A stretch of 64,000 nt of DNA from Paracoccaceae bacterium (GCA_030066905.1 JASJAR010000004.1:124001-188000), one strand, 5' to 3'. Counted from the stretch's first letter, positions 1-9,525 are shown. Translations and numbers: made by a program. Notes: generated by a model not told the origin, from the letters alone.

Positions 1-1
1 G

Positions 2-1465
2 ACCCCCCAATCGGGCCGCAACCGGCTCTATTCGATGATGGAAGCCCGGCCCGACTGGGTGCTGTCGCGCCAGCGCGCCTGGGGGGTGCCGCTGACCTGT
101 TTCACCAGGAAGGGGGCATTGCCCACCGACGACGATTTCCTCCTCAGAAACGAAGCCGTCAACGCCCGTATCCTCGACGCGTTTGAGACCGAAGGCGCGG
201 ATGCCTGGTATGCCGAAGGGGCCAAGGAACGCTTCCTCGGCAACGATGTCGACCCGAACGACTACGACCAGGTGTTCGACATCCTCGATGTCTGGTTCGA
301 CAGCGGGTCCACCCACGCCTTCGTGCTGCGCGACCGCGACGACGGCACCGACGACGGCATCGCCGATGTCTATATGGAGGGCACCGACCAGCACCGGGGC
401 TGGTTTCATTCCTCGCTGCTCCAATCGGTCGGCACCACGGGCCGCGCGCCTTACCGCAATGTGGTCACCCACGGCTTCACGCTCGACGAGAAGGGCATGA
501 AGATGTCGAAATCCCTCGGCAACACCATCCTGCCCGAGGAGGTCGTCAAGCAATACGGCGCCGATATCCTGAGGCTCTGGGTCGCCCAGACCGACTACAC
601 CGCCGACCAGCGGATCGGGCCGGAAATCCTCAAAGGGGTGGCCGACAGCTACCGGCGCTTGCGCAACACGTTCCGGTTCCTCTTGGGCAACCTCAACGAT
701 TTTTCGCCCGAAAAATCGGTCGCGCCCGAGGAGATGCCAGAGCTCGAACGCTGGGTGCTCCACCGCCTCGCCGAACTCGATGGTGCGGTTCGCGACGGAT
801 ACGCGCGGTTCGACTTCCAAGGCGTCTTCCGCGCGCTTTTCGAGTTCGCCACCGGGGACCTTTCGGCCTTCTACTTCGACATCCGCAAGGACACGCTCTA
901 CTGCGACGGCGAGACGACCCGCCGCCGCGCAGCCCAGACCGTGCTCGACATTCTCTTTCACCGGCTGACCACCTGGCTCGCCCCGGTGCTCGTCTTCACG
1001 ATGGAGGAGGTCTGGCTTGAGCGTTTCTCCGGAGAAGGCGCGTCCGTGCACCTTCAGGACATCCCCGAAACGCCCGTGAGTTGGCGGGACGCAGCGCTTG
1101 CCGCGAAATGGGCCTCGGTCCGCCGCGTCCGCCGGGTGGTGACAGCCGCCCTCGAAATCGAACGCCGGAACAAGGTGATCGGGGCGTCGCTCGAAGCGGC
1201 TCCCGTGGTTCATGTGCGCGACGAGGCAACGCTCGCGGCCGTCAAATCCGTGCCGTTCGAGGACGTCTGCATCACGTCGGCCATCTCGCTCACCGGCGAT
1301 CCGATCCCGGCGGAAGCCTTTCGGATGCCCGAGGTCGAGGGGGTTGGGGTCGTCTTCGAGACCGCCGAGGGTGCGAAGTGCCAGCGCTGCTGGAAGATCC
1401 TGCCCGATGTCGGGAGTCACAGACATCCCGGGGTCTGCGGCCGTTGCAACGACGCGCTGGGGTGA
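2..1465 (+). CDS. ileS: isoleucyl-tRNA synthetase, C-terminal part (5' truncated by window)
   Basis: Charges tRNA-Ile with isoleucine in the cytoplasm. The reading frame is open from base 2, so the start and the N-terminal HIGH region lie outside the window. Visible are the class I core ending in DQHRGWFHSSL, the KMSKS loop (MKMSKSLGN, around nt 497-523), the anticodon-binding helical domain, and a C-terminal zinc finger with paired cysteines (CQRCW near nt 1380, CGRC near nt 1437) typical of bacterial IleRS. It stops with TGA just after the zinc finger, as expected for the family. The following gene is 330 bp away and appears independently transcribed. Identity is secure; only the 5' part is missing. 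Confidence 0.97.
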   Translation, partial: TPQSGRNRLYSMMEARPDWVLSRQRAWGVPLTCFTRKGALPTDDDFLLRNEAVNARILDAFETEGADAWYAEGAKERFLGNDVDPNDYDQVFDILDVWFDSGSTHAFVLRDRDDGTDDGIADVYMEGTDQHRGWFHSSLLQSVGTTGRAPYRNVVTHGFTLDEKGMKMSKSLGNTILPEEVVKQYGADILRLWVAQTDYTADQRIGPEILKGVADSYRRLRNTFRFLLGNLNDFSPEKSVAPEEMPELERWVLHRLAELDGAVRDGYARFDFQGVFRALFEFATGDLSAFYFDIRKDTLYCDGETTRRRAAQTVLDILFHRLTTWLAPVLVFTMEEVWLERFSGEGASVHLQDIPETPVSWRDAALAAKWASVRRVRRVVTAALEIERRNKVIGASLEAAPVVHVRDEATLAAVKSVPFEDVCITSAISLTGDPIPAEAFRMPEVEGVGVVFETAEGAKCQRCWKILPDVGSHRHPGVCGRCNDALG

Positions 1466-1795
1466 CCGCGCTTCTGCTCGGTGCCTCCGGCGGCGGTACT
1501 TGAACCAGGGTGAAAGCCTGTGGCCCGGGTCGCTGCACGTTGCTGCGTCGCCGTGCAGACGGCGCCCAGCCTCAAAGCCAGCGCCGCGCCTGGGTCGGTG
1601 CGTACCGACGGATCCAACGGGCCTCGCGGGCCTGCCAGCTATCGTCATTGTGCCGCGGGGTACGGCGGAATGAAAAGATCGAGCGGGTCATCGGGGACTC
1701 CAGTGCAATGTCTCTTGGACCCTGCATTTACGAACGCCCCACCGGGCCGTAAAATGGGAAGTATCGAACCCACCCATCGGATTTGGTGAACGCAC
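1466..1795. other. intergenic region, no gene seen
   Basis: 330 bases between ileS and the LysR gene. Overlapping open frames occur in several phases on both strands, but none resembles a protein; they are arginine-, proline- and serine-rich, as random frames in GC-rich DNA are. The last 120 bases are less GC-rich and should carry the promoter of the LysR gene. I see no clear terminator with a T-tract after ileS. Confidence 0.5.
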
Positions 1796-2671
1796 ATGGA
1801 TCTTCGCGACCTCGAGGTCTTCCGCGCCGTGGCCGAGGAAGGCAGCGTCACCCGCGCCGCCGAGCGGGTCGGGCGGGTGCAGTCGGCGGTTACCCAGCGC
1901 ATCCAGCGCCTCGAGGACGACCTCGGGGCGCCGCTCTTTATCCGCGACCGGACCGGGATGCGGCTTTCGGCGCAGGGCGATGTGCTGATGGCCTATGCCC
2001 GCGATCTGCTTGCGCTGGCAGACGAAACCCGGGCGGCCGTCGCCGACCCCCGGCCGCGCGGGCTGTTTCGCCTGGGCTCGATGGAAAGCACCGCGGCCGT
2101 CCGCCTGCCGCCGGTTCTGTCGGAACTGGCGGCCCGGTTTCCCGACGTCCGGGTCGATCTGACCGTCAACAACCCCGTGAACCTCTCCCAAGCGCTCGCT
2201 CGGGGCGATGTGGAAGCAGCGCTTTTCTCGCGCATCGTCGATACCGATAGGTTCGACACCGAAGTCGTCTTCGTCGAGGACATGGTCCTCGTCGCCGCCC
2301 TGGGCCAACCCGATCCGCTCGAAACCACACCCGATACGATCCTCGTCTTCGAACACGGCTGCCCGCACCGCGCCGTTCTCGACAGGTATTTCGAGACGCT
2401 CGGCACCGAACCGCGCGAAATCCGCCAGCTTGGCTCCTACCACGCGATCCTCGGCTGCGTCGCGGCGGGCATGGGCGTCGCCCTCGTCCCCGGGGCGGTG
2501 CTCTCGACGTTCCCCGATTTCGAGCGGATCGTCGCGCGCCGCATGCCGCCGCCCTACGAGACGCTCGAAACGGTGCTGGCCTGGCCGAAAGGTGCTGCCT
2601 CGCCAAGGACGAAGGCATTGCTCGATGTGCTTCGGGACGCCGGCCAGCCCGCCGAGTTGAAGGCCTCCTGA
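1796..2671 (+). CDS. LysR family transcriptional regulator
   Basis: 291 aa, the usual LTTR length. The N-terminal winged helix-turn-helix (about residues 1-60) is clear: MDLRDLEVFRAVAEEGSVTRAAERV followed by QSAVTQRIQRLEDDLGAPLF. The rest is a periplasmic-binding-protein-like effector domain (about 90-290). LysR proteins usually control a divergent neighbour, but here the upstream neighbour is ileS on the same strand, so its target cannot be read from context. The downstream gene pcs is convergent, 28 bp away. The effector is unknown; the family call is secure. Confidence 0.93.
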   Translation: MDLRDLEVFRAVAEEGSVTRAAERVGRVQSAVTQRIQRLEDDLGAPLFIRDRTGMRLSAQGDVLMAYARDLLALADETRAAVADPRPRGLFRLGSMESTAAVRLPPVLSELAARFPDVRVDLTVNNPVNLSQALARGDVEAALFSRIVDTDRFDTEVVFVEDMVLVAALGQPDPLETTPDTILVFEHGCPHRAVLDRYFETLGTEPREIRQLGSYHAILGCVAAGMGVALVPGAVLSTFPDFERIVARRMPPPYETLETVLAWPKGAASPRTKALLDVLRDAGQPAELKAS

Positions 2672-2699
2672 AGCTCGCAGTTCCGCAGGTGATCGGGGC

Positions 2700-3395
2700 T
2701 CAGCCGTCTTTGCCGAACAAAAGCTGTTGGACGGCACCGGCAAGAACCAGATAGAGCGAGGTGATCACGAGCCCCCAATGGGCCCAGCTCTGGGGGTCGA
2801 AATCCACCCAGGCCGCCCATCCCGCGAAGAAGGTCCAGGCCAGGGCGACGGGGAGGGTAACTGCACGCCAGCGCGCGGTGCGGACGGGGTGCACGAACTT
2901 CACCGGCAGAAACATCGCCACGGCCAACGCGATGACGATCGCAAGGATCGTCCAGAACCCCGGCGCGAGGGCGAAGAGGACGAGCACGGCCATGTTCCAG
3001 CAGCCGGGAAAGCCCGAGAAGGACTTGTCCTTCGTCTTCATCCGGGTATCGGCGAAATAGAGCGCGCTTGTGAAGGTGATGACGATGATCGCGAGCCAGC
3101 CCGTCCAGCCCGGGAGCAGCCCCGATTTGAAGAGTGCGTAGGCCGGGATGAAGACATAGGTCAGATAGTCGATGATCAGGTCGAGGAGGTCGCCGTCGAA
3201 CTGCGGCGCGTTGACCTTGACGTGGAACTTGCGCGCCAGCGGGCCGTCGATCCCGTCAACGGCGAAGGCGACCACCAGCCAGAGAAACATCAGGTCCCAT
3301 TTCTCGTCGACTGCCGCCAGCATCGCGAGCATCGCGAAGACGGCGCCGGAGGCGGTCAGAAGATGCACGGCAAGCGCGGAAAGGCGGGCTGTCAT
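2700..3395 (-). CDS. pcs: phosphatidylcholine synthase
   Basis: Condenses CDP-diacylglycerol with choline to make phosphatidylcholine in the inner membrane, the one-step Pcs route of alphaproteobacteria. The 231-aa protein has about eight hydrophobic segments. The CDP-alcohol phosphatidyltransferase signature is near residues 47-78: DGIDGPLAR, then a short gap and GDLLDLIID, fitting D-x2-D-G-x2-A-R...G-x3-D-x3-D. Length and the PQFDGDLLDLIIDYLTYV stretch match Pcs rather than PgsA or PssA. It starts with ATG, 47 bp after the stop of xerC on the same strand. Confidence 0.93.
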   Translation of the reverse strand: MTARLSALAVHLLTASGAVFAMLAMLAAVDEKWDLMFLWLVVAFAVDGIDGPLARKFHVKVNAPQFDGDLLDLIIDYLTYVFIPAYALFKSGLLPGWTGWLAIIVITFTSALYFADTRMKTKDKSFSGFPGCWNMAVLVLFALAPGFWTILAIVIALAVAMFLPVKFVHPVRTARWRAVTLPVALAWTFFAGWAAWVDFDPQSWAHWGLVITSLYLVLAGAVQQLLFGKDG

Positions 3396-3442
3396 GCAAG
3401 CGTCATGACGGAATTCCGGGAGGAGGGCCAGACGCGATGGGC

Positions 3443-4372
3443 CTACCGCGCGCGCGGATGGGCGGCGGCGTAAACCTCCATCAGGCGGGCGGCGTCGACG
3501 GCGGTGTAGGCCTGCGTGGTCGATAGCGAGGCATGGCCGAGAAGCTCCTGGATCGCGCGGAGATCGCCGCCGGCATCGAGAAGATGGGTCGCGAAGGAAT
3601 GCCGCATCGCGTGGGGCGTTGCGGAGGCGGGCAGACCGAGGGCGGCACGGGCTTCGGCCATCGCCTTCTGGATCGCGCGGGCTCCGAGCGGCCCGCCGCG
3701 AACGCCGCGAAAGAGCGGCGCGCCGGGCTCGGGCGGGCGGGGACAGAGGGCGACATAGGCCGCGACGGCGTTCCGGGCCGGTTCGATCACCGGAACGAGC
3801 CGTTCCTTGCCGCCCTTGCCGCGAATGACGAGGCTCTGGTCCAGCGGATATTGTTCGCCGGTCAGCCCGAGAGCTTCCGAAATCCGCAGCCCGCAGCCCC
3901 AGAGCAGCGTCAGGACGGCGGCGTCGCGTGCCGCAACCCAGTCGGCGCCGGCCTGCGCCTCGACCCGGTCGATCATTGCCTTGGCGGCGGGCACCGCGAG
4001 TGGGCGGGGCAGGCCGGCGTTGAATTTCGGTGCCCGGACCGAGAGCGCCGCGGTGGCATCGAACCCGTCGCGCTCGGCGACCCAGGCCACGAAGGATTTC
4101 ACCGCCGACAGCGCCCGGGCCAGCGACCGCGCCCCGAGACCGCGGGCCCGTTCATGCGCCATCCAGGCGCGCATATCGGCGGTGCGCAGTCGCCCCAGCG
4201 CCGAACGGCCCCCCGCCTCGCCCCCGTGATGGGCCTGGAGGAACGACAGAAAGCCGGTGACGTCCGTCCGGTAGGCGTCGAGCGTCGCCGCCGATCGGCC
4301 CCGCAGGGCCACAAGACCGGTGAGCCAGTCCTCAAGCGCTGCCCGCAGGCCCGGTGTCAGCGCCAGAGTCAC
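3443..4372 (-). CDS. xerC: tyrosine recombinase XerC
   Basis: Site-specific recombinase that with XerD resolves chromosome dimers at dif. The 309-aa protein has an N-terminal SAM-like core-binding domain (about 1-105) and a C-terminal catalytic domain. All catalytic residues are visible: Arg in GLRISEALGL, Lys in RGKGGKERLVPV, His and Arg in HAMRHSFATHLL, His in LGHASLSTTQ and the nucleophile Tyr in QAYTAV. It starts with GTG, overlapping the TGA of the upstream DUF484 gene by four bases, so the two are translationally coupled. The N-terminal region is Rhodobacterales-like and favours XerC over XerD. Confidence 0.93.
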   Translation of the reverse strand: MTLALTPGLRAALEDWLTGLVALRGRSAATLDAYRTDVTGFLSFLQAHHGGEAGGRSALGRLRTADMRAWMAHERARGLGARSLARALSAVKSFVAWVAERDGFDATAALSVRAPKFNAGLPRPLAVPAAKAMIDRVEAQAGADWVAARDAAVLTLLWGCGLRISEALGLTGEQYPLDQSLVIRGKGGKERLVPVIEPARNAVAAYVALCPRPPEPGAPLFRGVRGGPLGARAIQKAMAEARAALGLPASATPHAMRHSFATHLLDAGGDLRAIQELLGHASLSTTQAYTAVDAARLMEVYAAAHPRAR

Positions 4373-5079
4373 GCCAGCCAGCGCCGCATCAATTGTTCGA
4401 AGACCGACCCGAAAAAGACCAGAAGGTCCGTGCCCTGGGAGGGCGTGAAGTGGTGCGGATCGTCCGAGCCGAGCGCCAGCATCGCCGGATAGCGCCCGTG
4501 GCCGATATCGAGCCTGAGGCAGGCCTCGGAGGCGACCCAGTCAGAGCCCGCGCCGTAAAGGTCGGTCTTGCCGGGCCTGGTCTGCCGCAGCACGATCCGC
4601 CTCGGCTCGGTGTCCCGGCCCTGGCCGATATAGGCATCGACGAAGCCGGGCTCCGCTACGCGCACCACCTCGCCGACCCGCTGAAGCGATGCGGCGGCGC
4701 TTTCGGCGGTGGTCTCCAGCACCAGCCGCATCGTCGAAACCCGGAGCATGTCGGTGACCTCGGTCCCCAGTGTGCGGATGAAGTCCTCGAAATCCCATTG
4801 TTCGATCAGGGCAAGGATCGCCCGGTGCACCTGTTTGGTGCCCGAAAGGTTCTCATAGGCCGCCGAGATCACCGTCTGGTGGGTGTCCTCAAGCCGCGAC
4901 AGCCGGCTCTCGAGCCGGTCCATCGCCACCCCCCTGAGATCGACGATATTGGGGCGCCGCTCCGGTTCGTCCGCGGTCAGAAGCGCGCGCATCAGATCGG
5001 GGTCGCTGAGGATGGTATCGGGTTCCTCAAGGAGCCGCTGACGCAATCCCGGCTCAATCCCCTGTTGTTCACTCGCCAT
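4369..5079 (-). CDS. DUF484 family protein
   Basis: 236 aa with the ATG at 5079, chosen because a strong purine-rich ribosome binding site (GGAGGGGGG) lies just upstream; an in-frame longer form to 5181 lacks this. The protein has a coiled-coil-like region near residues 70-100 (RLESRLSRLEDTHQTVISA) followed by a GAF-like fold, as in DUF484. Its function is not known. It precedes and overlaps xerC; a DUF484 gene (yigA) is also next to xerC in E. coli, so the linkage is old and suggests a role near chromosome dimer resolution or cell division. That role is inference. Confidence 0.85.
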   Translation of the reverse strand: MASEQQGIEPGLRQRLLEEPDTILSDPDLMRALLTADEPERRPNIVDLRGVAMDRLESRLSRLEDTHQTVISAAYENLSGTKQVHRAILALIEQWDFEDFIRTLGTEVTDMLRVSTMRLVLETTAESAAASLQRVGEVVRVAEPGFVDAYIGQGRDTEPRRIVLRQTRPGKTDLYGAGSDWVASEACLRLDIGHGRYPAMLALGSDDPHHFTPSQGTDLLVFFGSVFEQLMRRWLA

Positions 5080-5246
5080 GCCAAACCCCCCTCCGTTCAG
5101 GGCCAAGCCCAAGCAGCGCCCGGAGAAATCAGCACCGGGCAGGGGTTCACTATCGAACCGGGTCGGGCTGCGGCTCAACAAAAATTGAAGTTCGCCGTGG
5201 TCAATCGAGGAAAGCGCGGCCTATTGGCCACGCCCCGGAAACCGTC

Positions 5247-5900
5247 TCACAGGATCTTCTGACCGGTCTTCGCCCAATCGTCGAGGAACGCCTTCAGGCC
5301 TTTGTCGGTCAGGGGATGAGCGGCCATCTTGCGGATCACGTCCGGCGGCGCCGTCGCCACATCGGCCCCGATCTTCGCGGCTTCGGTCATGTGATTGGCC
5401 GTGCGGATCGAGGCGGCGAGGATCTCGGTCTTGAAGTCGTAATTGTCATAGATCGCGCGGATATCGGCGATGAGCTCCATCCCGTCGATGTTGATGTCGT
5501 CAAGCCGGCCGACGAAGGGCGAGATGAAGCTCGCGCCCGCCTTGGCGGCCAGAAGCGCCTGGTTGGCCGAAAAGCACAGAGTGACGTTTACCATATGGCC
5601 GTCATCCGAGAGCGTCTTGCAGGCCTTCAGCCCCTCCCAGGTGAGCGGCACCTTGATGGCGATGTTCTCGCCGAGCTTCTTGAGTTCGAGCCCCTCGGCG
5701 ATCATCCCCTTGGCATCCGTGGCAACGGTCTCCGCACTCACGGGCCCCGGCACCATGCCGGCGATCTCGGCGATCACGTCCTTGATATCGCGGCCGGATT
5801 TGTGAATGAGCGAGGGGTTCGTGGTGACCCCGTCCACCATACCGAGGTCGTGAAGCTCGCTGATGGCGGCGGTATCGGCGGTGTCGACGAAGAATTTCAT
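5247..5900 (-). CDS. fsa: transaldolase / fructose-6-phosphate aldolase-like protein
   Basis: A small class I aldolase of the TalC/FsaA family: a compact TIM barrel that uses a Schiff-base lysine in sugar-phosphate C3 transfer or aldol cleavage. The 217-aa protein starts at ATG 5900 ([10 protein letters not shown]), preceded by AGAGGTG; the open frame runs twelve codons further up without such a site. The catalytic lysine is Lys83 in [12 protein letters not shown], and the [13 protein letters not shown] stretch near residue 26-38 is a family hallmark. Transaldolase activity is at least as likely as fructose-6-phosphate aldolase activity, and the sequence alone does not decide between them. 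Confidence 0.9.
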   Translation of the reverse strand: MKFFVDTADTAAISELHDLGMVDGVTTNPSLIHKSGRDIKDVIAEIAGMVPGPVSAETVATDAKGMIAEGLELKKLGENIAIKVPLTWEGLKACKTLSDDGHMVNVTLCFSANQALLAAKAGASFISPFVGRLDDINIDGMELIADIRAIYDNYDFKTEILAASIRTANHMTEAAKIGADVATAPPDVIRKMAAHPLTDKGLKAFLDDWAKTGQKIL

Positions 5901-6002
5901 GGGGCACCTCTGGTCTATCGGTGGGCGTTGCGTCACTGATAGCAGGGTCGCGCCGGAGGCCGAAACCCCTCAAATCAACGCCGCAAGGCCTGGAGAACGC
6001 CG

Positions 6003-6635
6003 ATGGACCCTTCGCTCTGGCTCGCTTTCGCTGCCGCCTCCACCGCCCTGTTGCTCATCCCCGGCCCGACGGTGCTCCTGGTGCTCGCCTATGCGCTCGG
6101 GGAAGGGCGGCGCGTGGCGGTTCCCACGGCCATCGGCGTGGCGGCCGGCGATCTCCTGGCCATGAGCCTGTCGCTTCTGGGGCTCGGCGCCCTCGTGCTG
6201 ACCTCGGCGACGGCCTTCACCGTCCTGAAATGGGTCGGGGCGGTCTACCTGGTCTGGCTCGGTGTGCGCATGATCCTCGGTGTGGGCACGGCGCGGCTGA
6301 ACCTGCGCGGTGCCGGCAGCGGTCTCACCCCCCGGGCGGCCTTCGCCAATGCGGCGGTCGTGACAGCGCTCAACCCCAAATCGATAGCGTTTTTCATCGC
6401 GTTCGTACCGCAGTTCATCGATCCCACCCGGGCGTTCGCGCCCCAGGCCGCGGTGCTCATCGCGACATTCGTGGGGCTCGCCGGGGTAAACGCGCTGGCC
6501 TATGCGCTGGCCGCCGACCGCCTCCGCGGTCTCATCGGACGGCCCGCGGTGATCCCCTGGCTGACCCGCGCCGGAGGCGGCACGCTGATCCTGATGGGCG
6601 TGGCGACGGCAAGCCTCCGGCGGGCCACGGCATAG
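6003..6635 (+). CDS. LysE/RhtB family amino-acid exporter
   Basis: Inner-membrane exporter of amino acids or related small molecules. The 210-aa protein has about six transmembrane segments and the family marks PGPTVLLVLAYALGEGRR (residues 20-37) and an NPKSIAFFIAFVPQFI segment (near 120-135). It starts at ATG 6003 with GGAG about eight bases upstream. The gene upstream (fsa) is divergent, so the 100 bases between them should hold two promoters; the downstream unknown gene is convergent and only 15 bp away. The substrate cannot be inferred. Confidence 0.9.
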   Translation: MDPSLWLAFAAASTALLLIPGPTVLLVLAYALGEGRRVAVPTAIGVAAGDLLAMSLSLLGLGALVLTSATAFTVLKWVGAVYLVWLGVRMILGVGTARLNLRGAGSGLTPRAAFANAAVVTALNPKSIAFFIAFVPQFIDPTRAFAPQAAVLIATFVGLAGVNALAYALAADRLRGLIGRPAVIPWLTRAGGGTLILMGVATASLRRATA

Positions 6636-6650
6636 GCGGGCACCTGCCGG

Positions 6651-7055
6651 TCAAGGAAACACCCTTGGGTGATCGCGGCCCGGCAGGGCCACGATCTGAT
6701 GCCGGTCGGACCACAGGATCGTCCCGGGCCGCTTGGAGCGGAGTTCTTCGACCGCGATACCCACCTCGCCCAGAAGAAAGGCGACGTAGCGGGCGCGGCT
6801 GACATGCTCCGGCGCGCTGTCGCGAAACCAGCACACGCCATTGCGCGCGCCCCGACGACGCGGGGCCTGGACGGTGAACCGGTCCGGCACGGCGAGGTTC
6901 GCCGCGAACCAGCGGAGTTCCCGTCCGATCTCGCGAACCTGCCAAGGGTCGCCTGCCCGCCGGCAGCGTGCTTCCAAAGCGGCGGCGGGCTCGAAAAACC
7001 CGACTTCAGCGCGCGCGCGTGTGTCGCGCCGCTGGGTGACAAACCTGATGTACAT
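6651..7055 (-). CDS. conserved hypothetical protein (MYIRFVT family)
   Basis: 134 aa, no membrane segment or signal peptide. It begins MYIRFVTQRRDTRARAEVGFF and has a tryptophan-containing central region (GRELRWFAANLAVPDRF) and the segment GVCWFRDSAPEHVSRARYVAFLLGEVG. I recall similar short proteins in other Rhodobacterales genomes, with no known function. It sits alone on the minus strand, convergent with the LysE gene. The composition and reading-frame quality are better than the shadow frames opposite it, so I take it as real. Confidence 0.75.
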   Translation of the reverse strand: MYIRFVTQRRDTRARAEVGFFEPAAALEARCRRAGDPWQVREIGRELRWFAANLAVPDRFTVQAPRRRGARNGVCWFRDSAPEHVSRARYVAFLLGEVGIAVEELRSKRPGTILWSDRHQIVALPGRDHPRVFP

Positions 7056-7335
7056 GACAATCGCCCCGCTGTTCGGCGCGGGCGCTCCAGATGCAGTTTC
7101 CTTTTGGGATGGCGGAAGGGGGCCGCTTCAGCCCGTGGCTGCGGACGAACCCGTTTCGGTCTTTGTCAGGAGGCGCGACATCGGACGCGTCCTTTCTGGA
7201 GTTGACATGTGCGGGGCGTGTACCCCTTGCAGCCCCGCGCAGTCAACGCCGCATCAGGCCGAGACCTGCGAACAATTCGTTGTGCTGTGGCCATCGGGCC
7301 TTTCGCGCCGAACCGGGTCGGCGTAGTTCCGGGGG
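7056..7335. other. intergenic region between divergent genes
   Basis: 280 bases between the divergent MYIRFVT gene and priA. A perfect TTGACA hexamer lies at 7202-7207 facing priA, but no convincing -10 box follows at the usual distance. No gene or strong hairpin is apparent. Confidence 0.4.
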
Positions 7336-9525
7336 ATGATCTGCCAGTTCAACGAAGGTGATCTCGTCGCGGTGCTGACGACCCAGCCCCTGGGAAAGCC
7401 GCTCGACTACAAGGCCCCCTCCGGCGGCTGCCTGACCGGCGCCTTCGTCGAAGTGCCGCTGGGGCCCCGGAAGGTGACCGGCGTGATCTGGGGCCCCGGA
7501 GAGGGCGGCTACGATCCGGCAAAGGTGCGCCCCATCCTCCGGGTGCTCGATGTGCCAGCCATGCTCGGGGAGATGCGCGAATTCGTGACCCGCGCCGCCG
7601 ACTACACGCTGACCCCGCTGCCGGCGATGCTTCGGCTAGCAATGCGGTCGCCAGGGCTCGGTGACCCGCCGTCGATGCGCAAGGTCTACCGGCTCGGGTC
7701 CGGCGCCCCCGCCCGGATGACCGACGCCCGTTGCCGCGTGCTCGACTGCTTGCGCGAGATGGGCGGGCTGGCCTTTACGCTCGGCGAGCTTGCCGAGGCG
7801 GCCGGTGTCACGCCGTCGGTCGTCAAGGGGCTCGTCAAGTCCGGGGCCGTGGCCGAGGAGGACACCCCGCGCGACCTGCCTTATCCACCGCTCGTTCCGA
7901 GCGCGAGCGCCTACGACCTGACGCCCGAACAGCGCGCCGCCGCCGAAGCCTTGCGGAAGGGTGTCGAAAGCGGCGCCTATGCGACGACGCTTCTGCGCGG
8001 CGTGACAGGGTCGGGCAAGACGGAGGTCTACCTCGAAGCGGTCGCGGCCTGCCTCCGGGCCGGTCGGCAAGCGCTCGTGCTGCTGCCGGAAATCGCTCTC
8101 ACCGCCGAGTTCCTGACCCGCGTCGAGGCCCGCTTCGGCGCCCGCCCCGCCGAATGGCATTCGGGCATCACCATGACCGAGCGCCGCCGCTGCTGGCGTA
8201 TGGTAGGGGAGGGCGGGGCGTCGCTGGTTGTCGGCGCACGATCCGCGCTTTTCCTACCGTTCCGGGATCTGGGGCTGATCGTTGTCGATGAAGAGCACGA
8301 CACCTCCTACAAGCAGGAGGACGGGGTGCTCTACAACGCGCGCGACATGGCCGTGTTGCGCGCTTCCATCGCCGGCGCGCAGGTGGTGCTCGCCTCGGCC
8401 ACGCCCTCGCTCGAGAGTTGGGCCAATGCCGACGCGGGGAAGTACGACCGGATCGAACTGACCACCCGGTTCGGCGCGGCGGAACTGCCGGACATGCGCG
8501 CCATCGACATGCGGGCGGAAGACCTGCCCGGCAGCCGCTGGATATCTCCGACGCTTGCGGCGGCCGTCCAGACCCGACTCGAAGCCGGCGAACAGGCGCT
8601 GCTCTTTCTCAACCGGCGCGGCTACGCCCCCGTGACGGTCTGCCGGGCCTGCGGGCACCAGATCGGCTGCGACCATTGCGATGCGCGGATGGTCGAGCAC
8701 CGGTTTCTGAAGCGCCTCGTCTGCCACCAATGCGGCGAGACGAAGCCGATGCCGCGGGCCTGCCCGAATTGCGGGGTCGAGGACAAGCTGGCCCCGGTGG
8801 GCCCCGGCGTGGAACGGCTGGCCGAGGAGACGACGGCGCTGTTCCCCGAGGCGCGCGTCGAGGTCCTCTCGTCCGATCTGTTCGGCTCGGCCCGCGCCCT
8901 GAAGGCGAAGATCGAAGCCATCGCCGCAGGGGCCGCCGACATCGTGATCGGAACCCAGATCGTCGCCAAGGGGCACAATTTCCCGGCCCTGACCCTCGTC
9001 GGCGTGATCGACGCCGACCTGGGCCTTCAGGGCTCCGATCTCCGCGCGGCGGAGCGGACGTTCCAGCTCATGCGCCAGGTCGCCGGTCGGGCAGGGCGGG
9101 CGTGGCGGCCCGGTGCTGCCCTTTTGCAGACCTTCCAGCCGGAACACAGCGTGATCCGCGCCATTCTCGGCGGCGACGAGGAGGCGTTCTGGCGCGCCGA
9201 GGCGACCGAGCGCAAGGCGGCGGGTGTGCCCCCCTATGGCCGGCTCGCCGGCATCGTCCTGTCCTCGCCGGACGTACAGGAGGTCTTCGATTTCGCCACG
9301 GGGCTCGCGCGAGCCGATGCCCCGCTTCGCCGGATCGCGGCACAGGTCTACGGGCCGGCACCCGCCCCCATCGCCCGCATCCGCGGCCGCCACCGGGTGC
9401 GGCTTCTGGTAAAGGCGGCGAAGACCGCTCCGATCCAGCCCGCGATCGCCGCATGGATCGGCCAGTTCAAGCCGCCGACCAACCTGCGCCTTGCCGTCGA
9501 TATCGACCCGCAGAGCTTCTATTGA
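7336..9525 (+). CDS. priA: primosomal protein N' (replication restart helicase PriA)
   Basis: 3'-5' DNA helicase that recognises stalled forks and reloads the replisome. The 729-aa protein has the N-terminal 3'-DNA-binding domain (about 1-110), then helicase core motifs: Walker A GVTGSGKTEVYLEA (about 221-234), Walker B DEEHD (about 318), and motif VI in RQVAGRAGR. The zinc-binding insertion with eight cysteines is at about residues 436-476 (CRACGHQIGCDHC then CHQCG and CPNCG). It starts at ATG 7336 behind a GGGGG run; the frame begins with the family-like FNEGDLVAVLTTQPL. Length matches PriA. Confidence 0.97.
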   Translation: MICQFNEGDLVAVLTTQPLGKPLDYKAPSGGCLTGAFVEVPLGPRKVTGVIWGPGEGGYDPAKVRPILRVLDVPAMLGEMREFVTRAADYTLTPLPAMLRLAMRSPGLGDPPSMRKVYRLGSGAPARMTDARCRVLDCLREMGGLAFTLGELAEAAGVTPSVVKGLVKSGAVAEEDTPRDLPYPPLVPSASAYDLTPEQRAAAEALRKGVESGAYATTLLRGVTGSGKTEVYLEAVAACLRAGRQALVLLPEIALTAEFLTRVEARFGARPAEWHSGITMTERRRCWRMVGEGGASLVVGARSALFLPFRDLGLIVVDEEHDTSYKQEDGVLYNARDMAVLRASIAGAQVVLASATPSLESWANADAGKYDRIELTTRFGAAELPDMRAIDMRAEDLPGSRWISPTLAAAVQTRLEAGEQALLFLNRRGYAPVTVCRACGHQIGCDHCDARMVEHRFLKRLVCHQCGETKPMPRACPNCGVEDKLAPVGPGVERLAEETTALFPEARVEVLSSDLFGSARALKAKIEAIAAGAADIVIGTQIVAKGHNFPALTLVGVIDADLGLQGSDLRAAERTFQLMRQVAGRAGRAWRPGAALLQTFQPEHSVIRAILGGDEEAFWRAEATERKAAGVPPYGRLAGIVLSSPDVQEVFDFATGLARADAPLRRIAAQVYGPAPAPIARIRGRHRVRLLVKAAKTAPIQPAIAAWIGQFKPPTNLRLAVDIDPQSFY

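Noticed and set aside
1510-1789. Two overlapping plus-strand open frames of 80 and 89 aa between ileS and the LysR gene
   Set aside because: Arginine/serine/proline-rich random composition, no good ribosome binding site and no resemblance to any protein.
7202-7224. TTGACA as a strong priA promoter
   Set aside because: No acceptable -10 box follows at 16-18 bases, so kept only as a note.
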